DNA of 64,000 bases from UMGS1590 sp963558655 (GTDB lineage: Bacteria > Bacillota > Peptococcia > Peptococcales > Peptococcaceae), in assembly GCA_963558655.1 (NCBI GenBank), contig CAUWHJ010000008.1, positions 1 to 64,000 of the forward strand. Direction: 5' to 3'. This document shows positions 34,917 to 42,728 of the stretch, in pieces (position 1 is the first letter of the stretch; the number at the start of each line of letters is the position of its first letter). The notes beneath the pieces were generated by a model, which searched no databases, was not told the origin of the DNA, and was given only the letters and a program-made list of their open reading frames with translations. The translations under genes were made by a program, and so were the position numbers.

Positions 34917-34933
34917 CGTCAAAAAAGGTCAAA
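34917..34933 (+). promoter_or_regulatory. CtsR-type heptad box 1, uvrC side
   Basis: CGTCAAA-AAA-GGTCAAA, two heptads with a 3-base spacer, one mismatch to the known CtsR consensus (A/G GTCAAA, 3 bases, A/G GTCAAA). It lies 75 bases upstream of uvrC and about 160 bases upstream of ctsR. Confidence 0.6.
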
Positions 34934-35002
34934 AAGTTGATGGTATATGATTATCTGTGATTAAAGGTAATTATAGATGATTATTGCAAAATAAGAACAT
35001 GG

Positions 35003-35020
35003 TTTGACCAATATTTGACC
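35003..35020 (-). promoter_or_regulatory. CtsR-type heptad pair 2, minus orientation, 4-base spacer
   Basis: TTTGACC-AATA-TTTGACC, the complement of two GGTCAAA heptads. The spacer is one base longer than consensus, so binding is less certain. It sits just upstream of the ctsR -35. Confidence 0.5.
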
Positions 35021-35048
35021 TTGCGTTTTCCCAGTGGTGCGCTATAAT
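35021..35048 (+). promoter_or_regulatory. ctsR operon promoter
   Basis: TTGCGT (35021-35026), 16-base spacer, TATAAT (35043-35048), with CtsR heptads on both sides. Confidence 0.55.
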
Positions 35049-35058
35049 AATGACATAA

Positions 35059-35075
35059 GGTCAATAAAGGTCAAG
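35059..35075 (+). promoter_or_regulatory. CtsR operator at the ctsR transcription start
   Basis: GGTCAAT-AAA-GGTCAAG, heptads with a 3-base spacer, just downstream of the -10 and 15 bases before the ctsR start codon. This is the canonical position for CtsR autorepression. Confidence 0.8.
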
Positions 35076-35090
35076 AGTGAGGTGAGAAAA

Positions 35091-35621
35091 ATGGGCAGTC
35101 TATCCCATGATATTGAACTGTATTTGAAAAAAATGTTGGCTCAAGCAGATGGAGGTGTCCTGATTGTTCAGCGCAGTGTTTTATCCGAAAAATTTTGCTG
35201 TGTGCCCAGTCAGATTAACTATGTTTTGCAAACACGCTTTACACCTGCCAATGGCTATGTGGTAGAAACGCGCCGTGGCGGTGGGGGGTATGTGCGGATT
35301 CAAGCCATTCCGCTCAACGATGCCCATGATTTCCGCCCGTTGATGGAGGCATCTGGAAAAAGTTTAACAGAAAAACAGGCCGAGGGCATTTTAACCTATT
35401 TGGTGGAAGAAAAAGTGCTGCCGCCAGATGTTGGCACGCTGCTTTCGGCGATTATGAAAGAGCGTGTGTTGCAGCCGCTGCGTTCGCTCTCGACCAATGA
35501 GATGCGTGCGCGCTTGATGGTGCAGCTGTTGGCACACATGAGCATCGGCTCGCAAGATGAAAAACAAACGACCGTTTCTGCCGATGAAGAGACGGATGAC
35601 GATAACAATATAAAGGAGTAA
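35091..35621 (+). CDS. ctsR: Class III heat-shock repressor CtsR
   Basis: A 176-aa repressor of clp genes. The N-terminal winged helix includes LSEKFCCVPSQINYVLQTRF and the glycine-rich wing TRRGGGGYVRI, which reads the heptad boxes and melts with heat. The C-terminal half is the dimer/McsB-contact domain. ATG 35091 follows GAGGTGAG; the frame is open to 35034 but that runs through the operator. It is first in ctsR-mcsA-clpC. Confidence 0.95.
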   Translation: MGSLSHDIELYLKKMLAQADGGVLIVQRSVLSEKFCCVPSQINYVLQTRFTPANGYVVETRRGGGGYVRIQAIPLNDAHDFRPLMEASGKSLTEKQAEGILTYLVEEKVLPPDVGTLLSAIMKERVLQPLRSLSTNEMRARLMVQLLAHMSIGSQDEKQTTVSADEETDDDNNIKE

Positions 35622-35627
35622 TGACTT

Positions 35628-36197
35628 ATGTTATGTGAAAAATGCAGACAGCGCGAGGCTACCGTTCATAAACAAGTGATTATCAATGGCGTTGCACACA
35701 GTGAGCACCTTTGTGCGGAATGTGCAGCCAAGGCGCGTGGTGGCAGAGATCCGTTCGCATCGTTTTTCCATAACGCGCTTTTTGGCGATGGCTTTTTTGG
35801 ACAGCCTTTCACAAACTGGTTAGAACCGTTCTTTGGGTTTGGTGGCCAAGCAATACAGCAGACGGAGAACAATGAGGGCGTCGGTGTATGTCCATCTTGT
35901 GGTATGAGTTGGGATGAATTTCAACGCAATGGTTTCCTTGGTTGCAATGACTGCTATGAACATTTCAAGGAAGCGTTACCACCACTTATGCAAGAATTGC
36001 ACAATGGAACGACTGCACAAACCATATCAAAAACAACCAACGCTGCATCTGCGGCACCAATGAGCGCCAAAGAGCATCTCGAGCAGGAAATGGCACGGGC
36101 GATTGAAGCTGAAAACTTTGAAGAAGCAGCTCGTTTGCGTGATGCCATTAAGGCGTTGGAACAAGCAGGAAACGGCGACAGTTCAGCAACAGTCTGA
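35628..36197 (+). CDS. mcsA: McsA-type zinc protein with UVR motif
   Basis: A 189-aa protein with four CxxC pairs (CEKCRQ, CAECAA, CPSCGM, CNDCYE) and a C-terminal UVR motif ending NFEEAARLRDAI. McsA activates the arginine kinase McsB and modulates CtsR and ClpC. The gene for McsB, normally next, is missing: clpC follows after 40 bases. The spacer between the CxxC pairs carries an unusual Phe/Gly-rich segment (residues ~40-75). Confidence 0.93.
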   Translation: MLCEKCRQREATVHKQVIINGVAHSEHLCAECAAKARGGRDPFASFFHNALFGDGFFGQPFTNWLEPFFGFGGQAIQQTENNEGVGVCPSCGMSWDEFQRNGFLGCNDCYEHFKEALPPLMQELHNGTTAQTISKTTNAASAAPMSAKEHLEQEMARAIEAENFEEAARLRDAIKALEQAGNGDSSATV

Positions 36198-36237
36198 AAC
36201 AATTACATACAATCATCCTTAAAAGGAGTGAACTTAT

Positions 36238-38703
36238 ATGGCAACTTTTAATTTTACAGAAAACGCAAAAATGGCACTGGCGTATGCTCAGGAAGAAGCC
36301 CTGCATATGCACCACCGCATGATTGGTACGGAGCATTTGTTGTTGGGGTTGATGCGTGCCGGTGGGATTGCCTCAAGCGTGCTTCAAACGCTGCACGTTG
36401 ATCAGGATAAAATTCGCCGTGATATTATCGGCATGGTTGGCGAAGGCAAGGAAGCCGTGAATGCCAATCAGCTGGCGTACACGCCGCGTGTGAAACGTTG
36501 CTTTGAGTTGGCATGGAGTTTGGCGGTGCGTTTACGCATGAACAGTATTGCCACGGAACATTTGTTGGTAGCGATGCTGCAATCGGGCGATGGCGTGGCT
36601 TTTCAGGCACTGGTCGATCAAGGCGTTACCTTGGAACAAATTGTGCGCGAGGTGAACAACCACTATGGTGGCGGTGTTTTTCAGCAGAAACAGCCTGGGC
36701 AAGGCGGGATGCCTGATGAATACGGCGCACAGGAAGGCGGTAACGGCAAAGGCAATGCCCTTGAGGAATATGGCCGCAATCTTAACCAGATGGCAAAAGA
36801 GGGCAAGATTGATCCGGTGATTGGGCGCAGCAAAGAGATTGAGCGTGTTATTCAGATTCTTATTCGCCGTACCAAAAACAATCCTGTGCTCATCGGTGAA
36901 CCTGGCGTTGGTAAGACTGCTATTGCCGAAGGTTTGGCACAGCGCATTGTCAGCGGCGAGGTGCCGGAACTTTTGAAAGACAAAGAAATCATCAATGTAG
37001 ACATGGGTGGTCTTGTTGCCGGTAGCAAATACCGTGGTGATTTTGAAGAACGTGTGAAAAACATCATCGAAGAAGTGAAGAGTCGCAAGAACGTGATTCT
37101 CTTTATTGATGAATTGCATACCATCGTTGGTGCCGGTGCTGCGGAAGGCTCGCTTGATGCGGCAAACATTCTCAAGCCAGAATTGGCGCGTGGTGAATTG
37201 CAGGTAATTGGTGCCACCACCCTTGATGAATACCGTAAGTATATTGAAAAAGATGCGGCACTGGAACGTCGTTTCCAGCCTGTCACCGTAGACGAACCAA
37301 CGGTGGACGATGTCATCGACATTTTGCGCGGCATCAAAGACAAATACGAAGCATTCCATAATGTAGAAATCGAAGATGCAGCCATCATCAGTGCTGTGAA
37401 ACTCTCTGACCGTTACATTAACGACCGCCAGCTTCCGGATAAAGCCATCGACCTGATAGACGAAGCCTGCTCGCGTGTGCGGCTGCGCCATAATGTGGCA
37501 CCGGATACCATTCAGAAAATGGAAGCTGAGCTGGAAGGGTTGATAGGCGAAATGGAAGCCGCCATTCAGGCGCAGGCTTTTGAAAAAGCGGCAGAAATAC
37601 GTGATAAAAAGAAAGTCTTGCAGGAACAGCTCACCAGCGCTCGTGACGCCTGGGATAAACAAAACAAGACCAGTCATCAGGTGGTAACGGCTGAAGACAT
37701 TGCCGAAGTGGTGTCGAATTGGTCCGGCGTGCCTGTGACCAAACTCACTGAAGAGGACAGCGAACGTTTGCTGCATCTTGAAACCATTCTGCATGAGCGT
37801 GTCGTGGGGCAGGATGAAGCGGTTACTGCTGTCAGCAAAGCGGTTCGCCGTGCACACAGCGGTTTGAAAGATGCCAAACGCCCAATTGGCAGCTTCCTCT
37901 TCCTTGGGCCTACCGGTGTTGGTAAAACCGAATTGGCGAAAGCCCTTGCGGAAGCCCTCTTTGACGATGAAAATGCCATGGTGCGTATCGACATGAGCGA
38001 GTACATGGAAAAATTTGCTGTCAGCCGCCTTGTTGGGGCGCCTCCAGGATATGTTGGCTATGACGAAGGCGGTCAGCTCACCGAAGCGGTGCGCCGCAAA
38101 CCATACAGCGTCATCTTGCTTGACGAAATCGAAAAAGCGCATCCAGATGTGTTCAACATTCTTTTGCAAGTGTTGGACGATGGCCGTCTTACCGACAGTC
38201 AGGGACGTGTGGTTGACTTCAAAAACACCGTTATCATCATGACCTCTAACCTTGGCAGCCAAGCCATCATGAACAGCAAAACGCTGGGCTTTACCAGTGA
38301 AAGCGACGACCAGGAAAAAACGGACTATGAAGCCATGAAATCACGTGTGATGGACAACCTCAAGAAAGCTTTCCGTCCGGAATTTCTCAACCGTATTGAT
38401 GACATTGTCGTCTTCCATCCACTTACGGCTGACGAACTGAAAGAAATCGTTGGCATCATGATGAAAGACCTTAAAAAGCGTCTTGCCGATCGTGACCTCA
38501 AAATCAGCATGAGCGATGAGGCGTTGGAAGAAATAGCCAAAGTTGGCTACGACCCAGAATTTGGCGCTCGTCCACTGCGCCGCGCTATTCAGAATCAGAT
38601 TGAAGACCCACTCGCCGATGATCTTCTTGCCGGTAAATTCAAAGCCGGCGACACCATTCATGTCAGCGTGAACGAGGACAAACAATTTGTTTTTGAAAAG
38701 TGA
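36238..38703 (+). CDS. clpC: ATP-dependent Clp protease ATPase ClpC
   Basis: An 821-aa Hsp100 unfoldase. Two N-terminal Clp repeats, AAA-1 with Walker A GEPGVGKTAIAEGL, a middle domain with a UVR-like segment (QAFEKAAEIRDKKKVL), and AAA-2 with GPTGVGKTELAKAL and the sensor region. A ClpP-docking loop is expected in AAA-2. It works with ClpP and an adaptor to degrade misfolded proteins. Last gene of the CtsR-controlled operon; a bidirectional terminator follows. Confidence 0.97.
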   Translation: MATFNFTENAKMALAYAQEEALHMHHRMIGTEHLLLGLMRAGGIASSVLQTLHVDQDKIRRDIIGMVGEGKEAVNANQLAYTPRVKRCFELAWSLAVRLRMNSIATEHLLVAMLQSGDGVAFQALVDQGVTLEQIVREVNNHYGGGVFQQKQPGQGGMPDEYGAQEGGNGKGNALEEYGRNLNQMAKEGKIDPVIGRSKEIERVIQILIRRTKNNPVLIGEPGVGKTAIAEGLAQRIVSGEVPELLKDKEIINVDMGGLVAGSKYRGDFEERVKNIIEEVKSRKNVILFIDELHTIVGAGAAEGSLDAANILKPELARGELQVIGATTLDEYRKYIEKDAALERRFQPVTVDEPTVDDVIDILRGIKDKYEAFHNVEIEDAAIISAVKLSDRYINDRQLPDKAIDLIDEACSRVRLRHNVAPDTIQKMEAELEGLIGEMEAAIQAQAFEKAAEIRDKKKVLQEQLTSARDAWDKQNKTSHQVVTAEDIAEVVSNWSGVPVTKLTEEDSERLLHLETILHERVVGQDEAVTAVSKAVRRAHSGLKDAKRPIGSFLFLGPTGVGKTELAKALAEALFDDENAMVRIDMSEYMEKFAVSRLVGAPPGYVGYDEGGQLTEAVRRKPYSVILLDEIEKAHPDVFNILLQVLDDGRLTDSQGRVVDFKNTVIIMTSNLGSQAIMNSKTLGFTSESDDQEKTDYEAMKSRVMDNLKKAFRPEFLNRIDDIVVFHPLTADELKEIVGIMMKDLKKRLADRDLKISMSDEALEEIAKVGYDPEFGARPLRRAIQNQIEDPLADDLLAGKFKAGDTIHVSVNEDKQFVFEK

Positions 38704-38716
38704 TTACAATAAGCGC

Positions 38717-38755
38717 AAAAAAGCATCGATCCTTTGAAAAGGATCGATGCTTTTT
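38717..38755. terminator. Bidirectional terminator after clpC
   Basis: A 15-bp perfect stem (38718-38732 with 38741-38755), loop TTTGAAAA, with A and T runs at both ends. Before the insertion it would have served both clpC and the convergent amidohydrolase gene. Confidence 0.95.
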
Positions 38756-38770
38756 GTTGTTTATGTGGCG

Positions 38771-38831
38771 TTTATTCAACCGAAAAGGCGGCGCACACAT
38801 GGGCGAGGACGCCGCTTGGCATGGCGTTTTC
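38771..38831 (-). pseudogene. Duplicate of the amidohydrolase 3' end
   Basis: On the minus strand this encodes ENAMPSGVLAHVCAAFSVE and a stop. It matches the end of the intact gene at 43761-43821: 44 identical bases (38788-38831) and four mismatches in the 17 beyond, one of them giving Phe for Leu. It has no upstream part. The two copies flank the phosphodiesterase/permease/LysR module with a 4990-bp offset. Confidence 0.92.
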
Positions 38832-38904
38832 CATCATAAAGGGGTGGTAAATATTATATGAACGATTTTTCATGCGATTGTTAGGGCGGGTGTTAAATAA
38901 AATA

Positions 38905-38919
38905 TTGCACAAGTTGCAA
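38905..38919. promoter_or_regulatory. Candidate LysR-type operator upstream of phosphodiesterase 2
   Basis: TTGCA-CAAGT-TGCAA, a dyad containing a T-N11-A pair, centred about 62 bases before the expected transcription start. LysR regulators typically bind such a site near -65. It is the likely target of the LysR protein encoded at the other end of the module. Confidence 0.55.
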
Positions 38920-38938
38920 CATGATAAAGATACTGTAA

Positions 38939-38967
38939 TTCACATAAGATTAATTTATCGATATAAT
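38939..38967 (+). promoter_or_regulatory. Promoter of module 2
   Basis: TTCACA (38939-38944), 17-base spacer, TATAAT (38962-38967); one mismatch to consensus in twelve positions. Confidence 0.7.
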
Positions 38968-39013
38968 AAGCGTAAAGAGGTGACAAATAAACAATTTGAA
39001 TGGAGGGTCTATT

Positions 39014-41050
39014 ATGTTTGAGAAAAAAACTGACAAAGTCATTGTCTTAGGTGTTGATGGTTTTGATCCTAGATTGGCAAAATATTTCATGGATCAAGGA
39101 AAAATGCCAGCACTTAAAACATATATGGAAAAAGGGGCTGCGAGAGGAGATATGGTCTTGCTCGGCGGAATGCCTACCGTTACTCCGCCAATGTGGACAA
39201 CTTTAGCAACCGGTGCTTATCCGGTGACGCATGGTATTACAGCGTTTTTTGGACAACATCCAGACAAACTAGATACATGTACTTATAATTTGGATTCACG
39301 TTTATGCAGAGCAGAACAATTGTGGAATGTAACGGCAGAAGCGGGAAAGAAAACCTTAGTGTGGCATTGGCCAGGGTCAAGCTGGCCACCAAGTAGCGAT
39401 AGTCCAAATCTTTCAGTTGTAGATGGTACTCAACCAACAGCTATCAATCTTGGAACTGCATGTATAGATCAATCAATCCTTGGGATGGCAGATGAAAACA
39501 TTCCTTCTGTTTTGTTTCATTCTCATGATGCTCCAGCGGATGGTGTTAATGGCTGTGTTATTACGGGGCTAGAGGATATGGTAGCGAAACAGAACAATGA
39601 AAATAAAAAAGGTAGAGGGGCTAGTGCTATATTAAAAGGTGAGAAAGAATTTAAAAATTTAATTATGAACGATGATGAAACAGAAATTAATACGTTAGCT
39701 GAAATCGCAACGGACGTATGTAATAGTCCAATTACAATGGCAAAAGGTTGGTCGAAAGAGGTTGGTGACAGTAAAGAATTTACCATTCTAACTTCAAATG
39801 GGTTTGTACATAGACCATGTTTGATTGTGAAAAATGACAATGGTGTTTACGATCATATTGAAATTTATGCTAATAAAAAAGAAAGTATGCCGATTGCGGT
39901 AGTGTATCCAGATACATATCATATAGATATTGTCGATAAGGTTTTGCACAATGATAAACAGATTGATGCAAATCGTAATATGGTAATTTTTGATCTAGCA
40001 GAAGATGGCTCTTATATTCGTTATTGGTTGAGTAGGGCCTATGATATTCATTCAGACCTTGTTTGGCATCCGAAAGACCTTTATAGTGAAGTGGTTGAAA
40101 ATGTCGGATATGTGCCACCGATCTGTATGTTAAGTGCAAAGAACCATGATTTTGTGGAAAAAGGTATTTTAAAAAGTTGGGATTATTATTGTGATTGGCA
40201 GGCAAAAGCATTAACCTATTTCATGGATAATGAGAAATATGATGTTATTTTCTCGCATCTTCATAATATTGATGGCGTTGGGCATCTGTTCTGGCATTAT
40301 GCAAAGCATAGTGACGAATGGGGAAACGATGAAGAATTTTATCAGAAAGCTTTTGAATATATGTATCAGCAAACAGATTGTTATTTTGGAAGATTCTTGA
40401 AATATCTTGATGAAGGTTGGACCATTATTTTAACATCGGATCATGGCTTAATTACAGAAGAATACCATCCGCCTATTTTGACTGAAGGAACGGTTAGTGT
40501 CCCTGTTATGGAAGAATTAGGATATACCGTATTGAAGAAAGATGAAAATGGTAACAAGTTAAGGGAAATTGACTGGGATAAAACAAAAGCTATCGCTATT
40601 AGAGGTGGTCATATTTATATTAATCTGAAGGGGAGAAATACAACTGGCATTGTAGCTCCAGAAGATAAATATGAATTGGAAGGTCAAATTATTTCTGATT
40701 TATATAATTATAGAGATCCAAGAACAAATAAACGTGTTGTAGCTATAGCACTAAGAAATAAAGACGCTGTTCTTCTTGGTCTTGGTGGGGATCAATGTGG
40801 CGATATTATCTTCTTCATGGAAGAAGGGTTTAATATCATTCACATGGATTCGCTTTCAACTCAAAATGGCTACTTCCATACATCTGTTTCACCATTCTTT
40901 ATTGCTGCTGGGGCTGGTATTAAGTCTAACTATCGTACCGATAGATATATTCGTCAAGTAGATGTTACTCCAACTATTGCGGCTTTACTTGGTGTTCATT
41001 TGCCAAAACAGTCAGAAGGTTCTATCGTACATCAGATTTTTGAAGATTAA
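39014..41050 (+). CDS. Alkaline-phosphatase-superfamily phosphodiesterase/pyrophosphatase (module 2)
   Basis: A 678-aa homologue of the enzyme at 1301, about half the residues identical by eye in the first 150. Landmarks: VLGVDGFDP (Asp15), MPTVTPPMWTTLATG (Thr57 as nucleophile), the usual HG in VTHGITAFF, SHLHNIDGVGH, TSDHG and the final DVTPTIAALLG. No signal peptide, so cytoplasmic. GGAGGG at 39002-39007 sets ATG 39014. Unlike paralogue 1 it keeps the canonical HG and DHG motifs, so the two may differ in substrate. It heads the AT-rich module inserted beside the amidohydrolase gene. Confidence 0.83.
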   Translation: MFEKKTDKVIVLGVDGFDPRLAKYFMDQGKMPALKTYMEKGAARGDMVLLGGMPTVTPPMWTTLATGAYPVTHGITAFFGQHPDKLDTCTYNLDSRLCRAEQLWNVTAEAGKKTLVWHWPGSSWPPSSDSPNLSVVDGTQPTAINLGTACIDQSILGMADENIPSVLFHSHDAPADGVNGCVITGLEDMVAKQNNENKKGRGASAILKGEKEFKNLIMNDDETEINTLAEIATDVCNSPITMAKGWSKEVGDSKEFTILTSNGFVHRPCLIVKNDNGVYDHIEIYANKKESMPIAVVYPDTYHIDIVDKVLHNDKQIDANRNMVIFDLAEDGSYIRYWLSRAYDIHSDLVWHPKDLYSEVVENVGYVPPICMLSAKNHDFVEKGILKSWDYYCDWQAKALTYFMDNEKYDVIFSHLHNIDGVGHLFWHYAKHSDEWGNDEEFYQKAFEYMYQQTDCYFGRFLKYLDEGWTIILTSDHGLITEEYHPPILTEGTVSVPVMEELGYTVLKKDENGNKLREIDWDKTKAIAIRGGHIYINLKGRNTTGIVAPEDKYELEGQIISDLYNYRDPRTNKRVVAIALRNKDAVLLGLGGDQCGDIIFFMEEGFNIIHMDSLSTQNGYFHTSVSPFFIAAGAGIKSNYRTDRYIRQVDVTPTIAALLGVHLPKQSEGSIVHQIFED

Positions 41051-41068
41051 AGTGTTATTCTAATAGTA

Positions 41069-41103
41069 TGAAGAGAGAAACAAGTTAATTTCTCTCTTCA
41101 TTT
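41069..41103 (+). terminator. Intercistronic hairpin between phosphodiesterase 2 and permease 2
   Basis: A perfect 12-bp stem (41069-41080 with 41089-41100), loop CAAGTTAA, followed only by TTTAT. Same position as the hairpin in module 1, with different sequence. Confidence 0.72.
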
Positions 41104-41158
41104 ATAGATTAGTGTCACATTTAATTTTGCATAAATATAATCAAAGTGAGGTGTAATT

Positions 41159-42610
41159 ATGTCCACGAAAGTAGCAATTAAAAAAGATTATACCTTTTAC
41201 ATTCATGTTATTATTACGTTGTTTTTTATGTTTGTTTTTGGTCGTATTGTTCCTCCGGTTGGTCCATTGACTGAGATTGGTATGAATTGCCTTGGAATTT
41301 TAATCGGAGTTATTTATGCTTGGACGACAACCAGCCTTATTTGGCCTAGTTTTCTTGGCATGGTTGCGATGGTTACTAATGGTGCATATACGATGACAGA
41401 ATGGCTACCTGTTTTTTTTGCAAATACGACTGTAGTTTTTATGTTACTTATATTTGTTTTTACGCAGGTTATTAATGAATCTGGCTTGGTTAAATTTTTT
41501 GCTGCATGGCTGATGAGTCGGAAAATTATAGAGGGTAGACCTTGGCTATTCACGTCCTTTTTGTTATTAGGTGCATATCTTGGTGGTATGTTTGTTAATG
41601 GTTTTGCGGTTTCATTAATTTTGTGGATGATTTTATATGACGTTTGCAACAAATTTGGTTTTAAGCCTTATGAAAAATATCCAACAATGATGATTTTGGG
41701 TATTGTACTTTGTTCATGCATATTGGGAACTTCTGTAATGCCTTATCGTTTGACAGCAATGGTCATGATAGGGACTATTAATTCTGTTGCACCACAGTGG
41801 GCGGTGAATTCTTCTCAATATTTACTCTTTGCTGTGCCGACAACATTAATAATGGTTGTTAGCTATATACTTATTATGAAATTTGTATTTCGAATTGATC
41901 TCTCTAAAATGAAAACGATTAGTAGTGATTATGTAAATCAAGGGGATCTAGCTCTTACAAAAATACAGAAGATTTCTGCGATTTTTCTGGTTGTTGCTGT
42001 TGTTTCGTTGATTGTTGTCGATTCTATTTCGAGTTTAGATAGCATAAGTAATATTGGCGTTATTTTGGCAGTTTTGGCAGTGATGTTATTAATTAAAGTT
42101 GATGGAGAACCATTACTTGATTTTGCGAAAGCTGCAAGGGGAATTCAATGGCAGATGATATTTTTATTTGCTTTTATTCTTCCCTTTTCTAATTACCTTA
42201 CATCAGATGCGACAGGCATTAAAACATTGTTAATTCAAAATGCTATTCCGTTTTTTTCATCTATGTCGCCATTGGTTTTTGTTTTCTTGATATCATTTAT
42301 TGGCATGATCCTTACTAATTTTACAAATAATGCGGTCCTTTCGATTATGTTGATAACTATATCAATACCGATTTGTGAAGGGATGGGAATTTCACCATTA
42401 CCACTTATTATGCTTGGCGTATTTACGAATCAATTTGCATTTCTTACGCCAGCAGCATCTGCTCCAGCGGCATTTGTATTTGCAAATACTGCATGGATTA
42501 AACCGGCTGATATGTATAAAATTATTCCGGTTACATTGCTTTTATTGTTTATTGTAGCGTGTGTAGTCGCCTTTCCTTATGCTTGTTTGATCTTTGGGTT
42601 CCATATTTAA
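41159..42610 (+). CDS. DASS/SLC13-like anion permease (module 2)
   Basis: A 483-aa polytopic protein homologous to the permease at 3529: similar N-terminal half (IVPPVGPLTEIGMNCLG against LPPFGDLTPYGMGILG) and the repeated Asn/Phe motif LTNFTNNAVLSIM. GAGGTG precedes ATG 41159. It probably imports the anionic substrate of the adjoining phosphodiesterase. A long hairpin separates it from the convergent LysR gene. Confidence 0.75.
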   Translation: MSTKVAIKKDYTFYIHVIITLFFMFVFGRIVPPVGPLTEIGMNCLGILIGVIYAWTTTSLIWPSFLGMVAMVTNGAYTMTEWLPVFFANTTVVFMLLIFVFTQVINESGLVKFFAAWLMSRKIIEGRPWLFTSFLLLGAYLGGMFVNGFAVSLILWMILYDVCNKFGFKPYEKYPTMMILGIVLCSCILGTSVMPYRLTAMVMIGTINSVAPQWAVNSSQYLLFAVPTTLIMVVSYILIMKFVFRIDLSKMKTISSDYVNQGDLALTKIQKISAIFLVVAVVSLIVVDSISSLDSISNIGVILAVLAVMLLIKVDGEPLLDFAKAARGIQWQMIFLFAFILPFSNYLTSDATGIKTLLIQNAIPFFSSMSPLVFVFLISFIGMILTNFTNNAVLSIMLITISIPICEGMGISPLPLIMLGVFTNQFAFLTPAASAPAAFVFANTAWIKPADMYKIIPVTLLLLFIVACVVAFPYACLIFGFHI

Positions 42611-42619
42611 AGGAAACAA

Positions 42620-42679
42620 AAAAGAAGGCCCACTTGTATAATGCAATGATTTACAGTGCATTGTAAGTGGGTTTTCTTT
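42620..42679. terminator. Bidirectional terminator between permease 2 and LysR 2
   Basis: A long interrupted stem: AAAGAA/TTCTTT, CCCACTT/AAGTGGG and AATGCA/TGCATT nested in order. It lies between convergent genes and has T-rich flanks on both strands. Confidence 0.85.
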
Positions 42680-42728
42680 GTATGAAGTTTTTTATGATGT
42701 GCGATTTCAGGTTTATCATTAAAGATAC

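Larger units (their letters stand above)
38704..39013. other. Junction region between clpC and module 2
   Basis: This 310-base gap holds, in order: the clpC terminator (38717-38755), the duplicated amidohydrolase 3' end (38771-38831), the AT-rich left edge of the module, a LysR-type operator (38905-38919), a good promoter (38939-38967) and the ribosome binding site of phosphodiesterase 2. No gene is present. Confidence 0.8.

Noticed and set aside
36532..38262. 576-codon open frame on the minus strand opposite clpC
   Set aside because: It is fully inside clpC, which has all ClpC motifs; the reverse frame is open through codon bias, gives a His/Phe-rich protein with no motifs and has no ribosome binding site.
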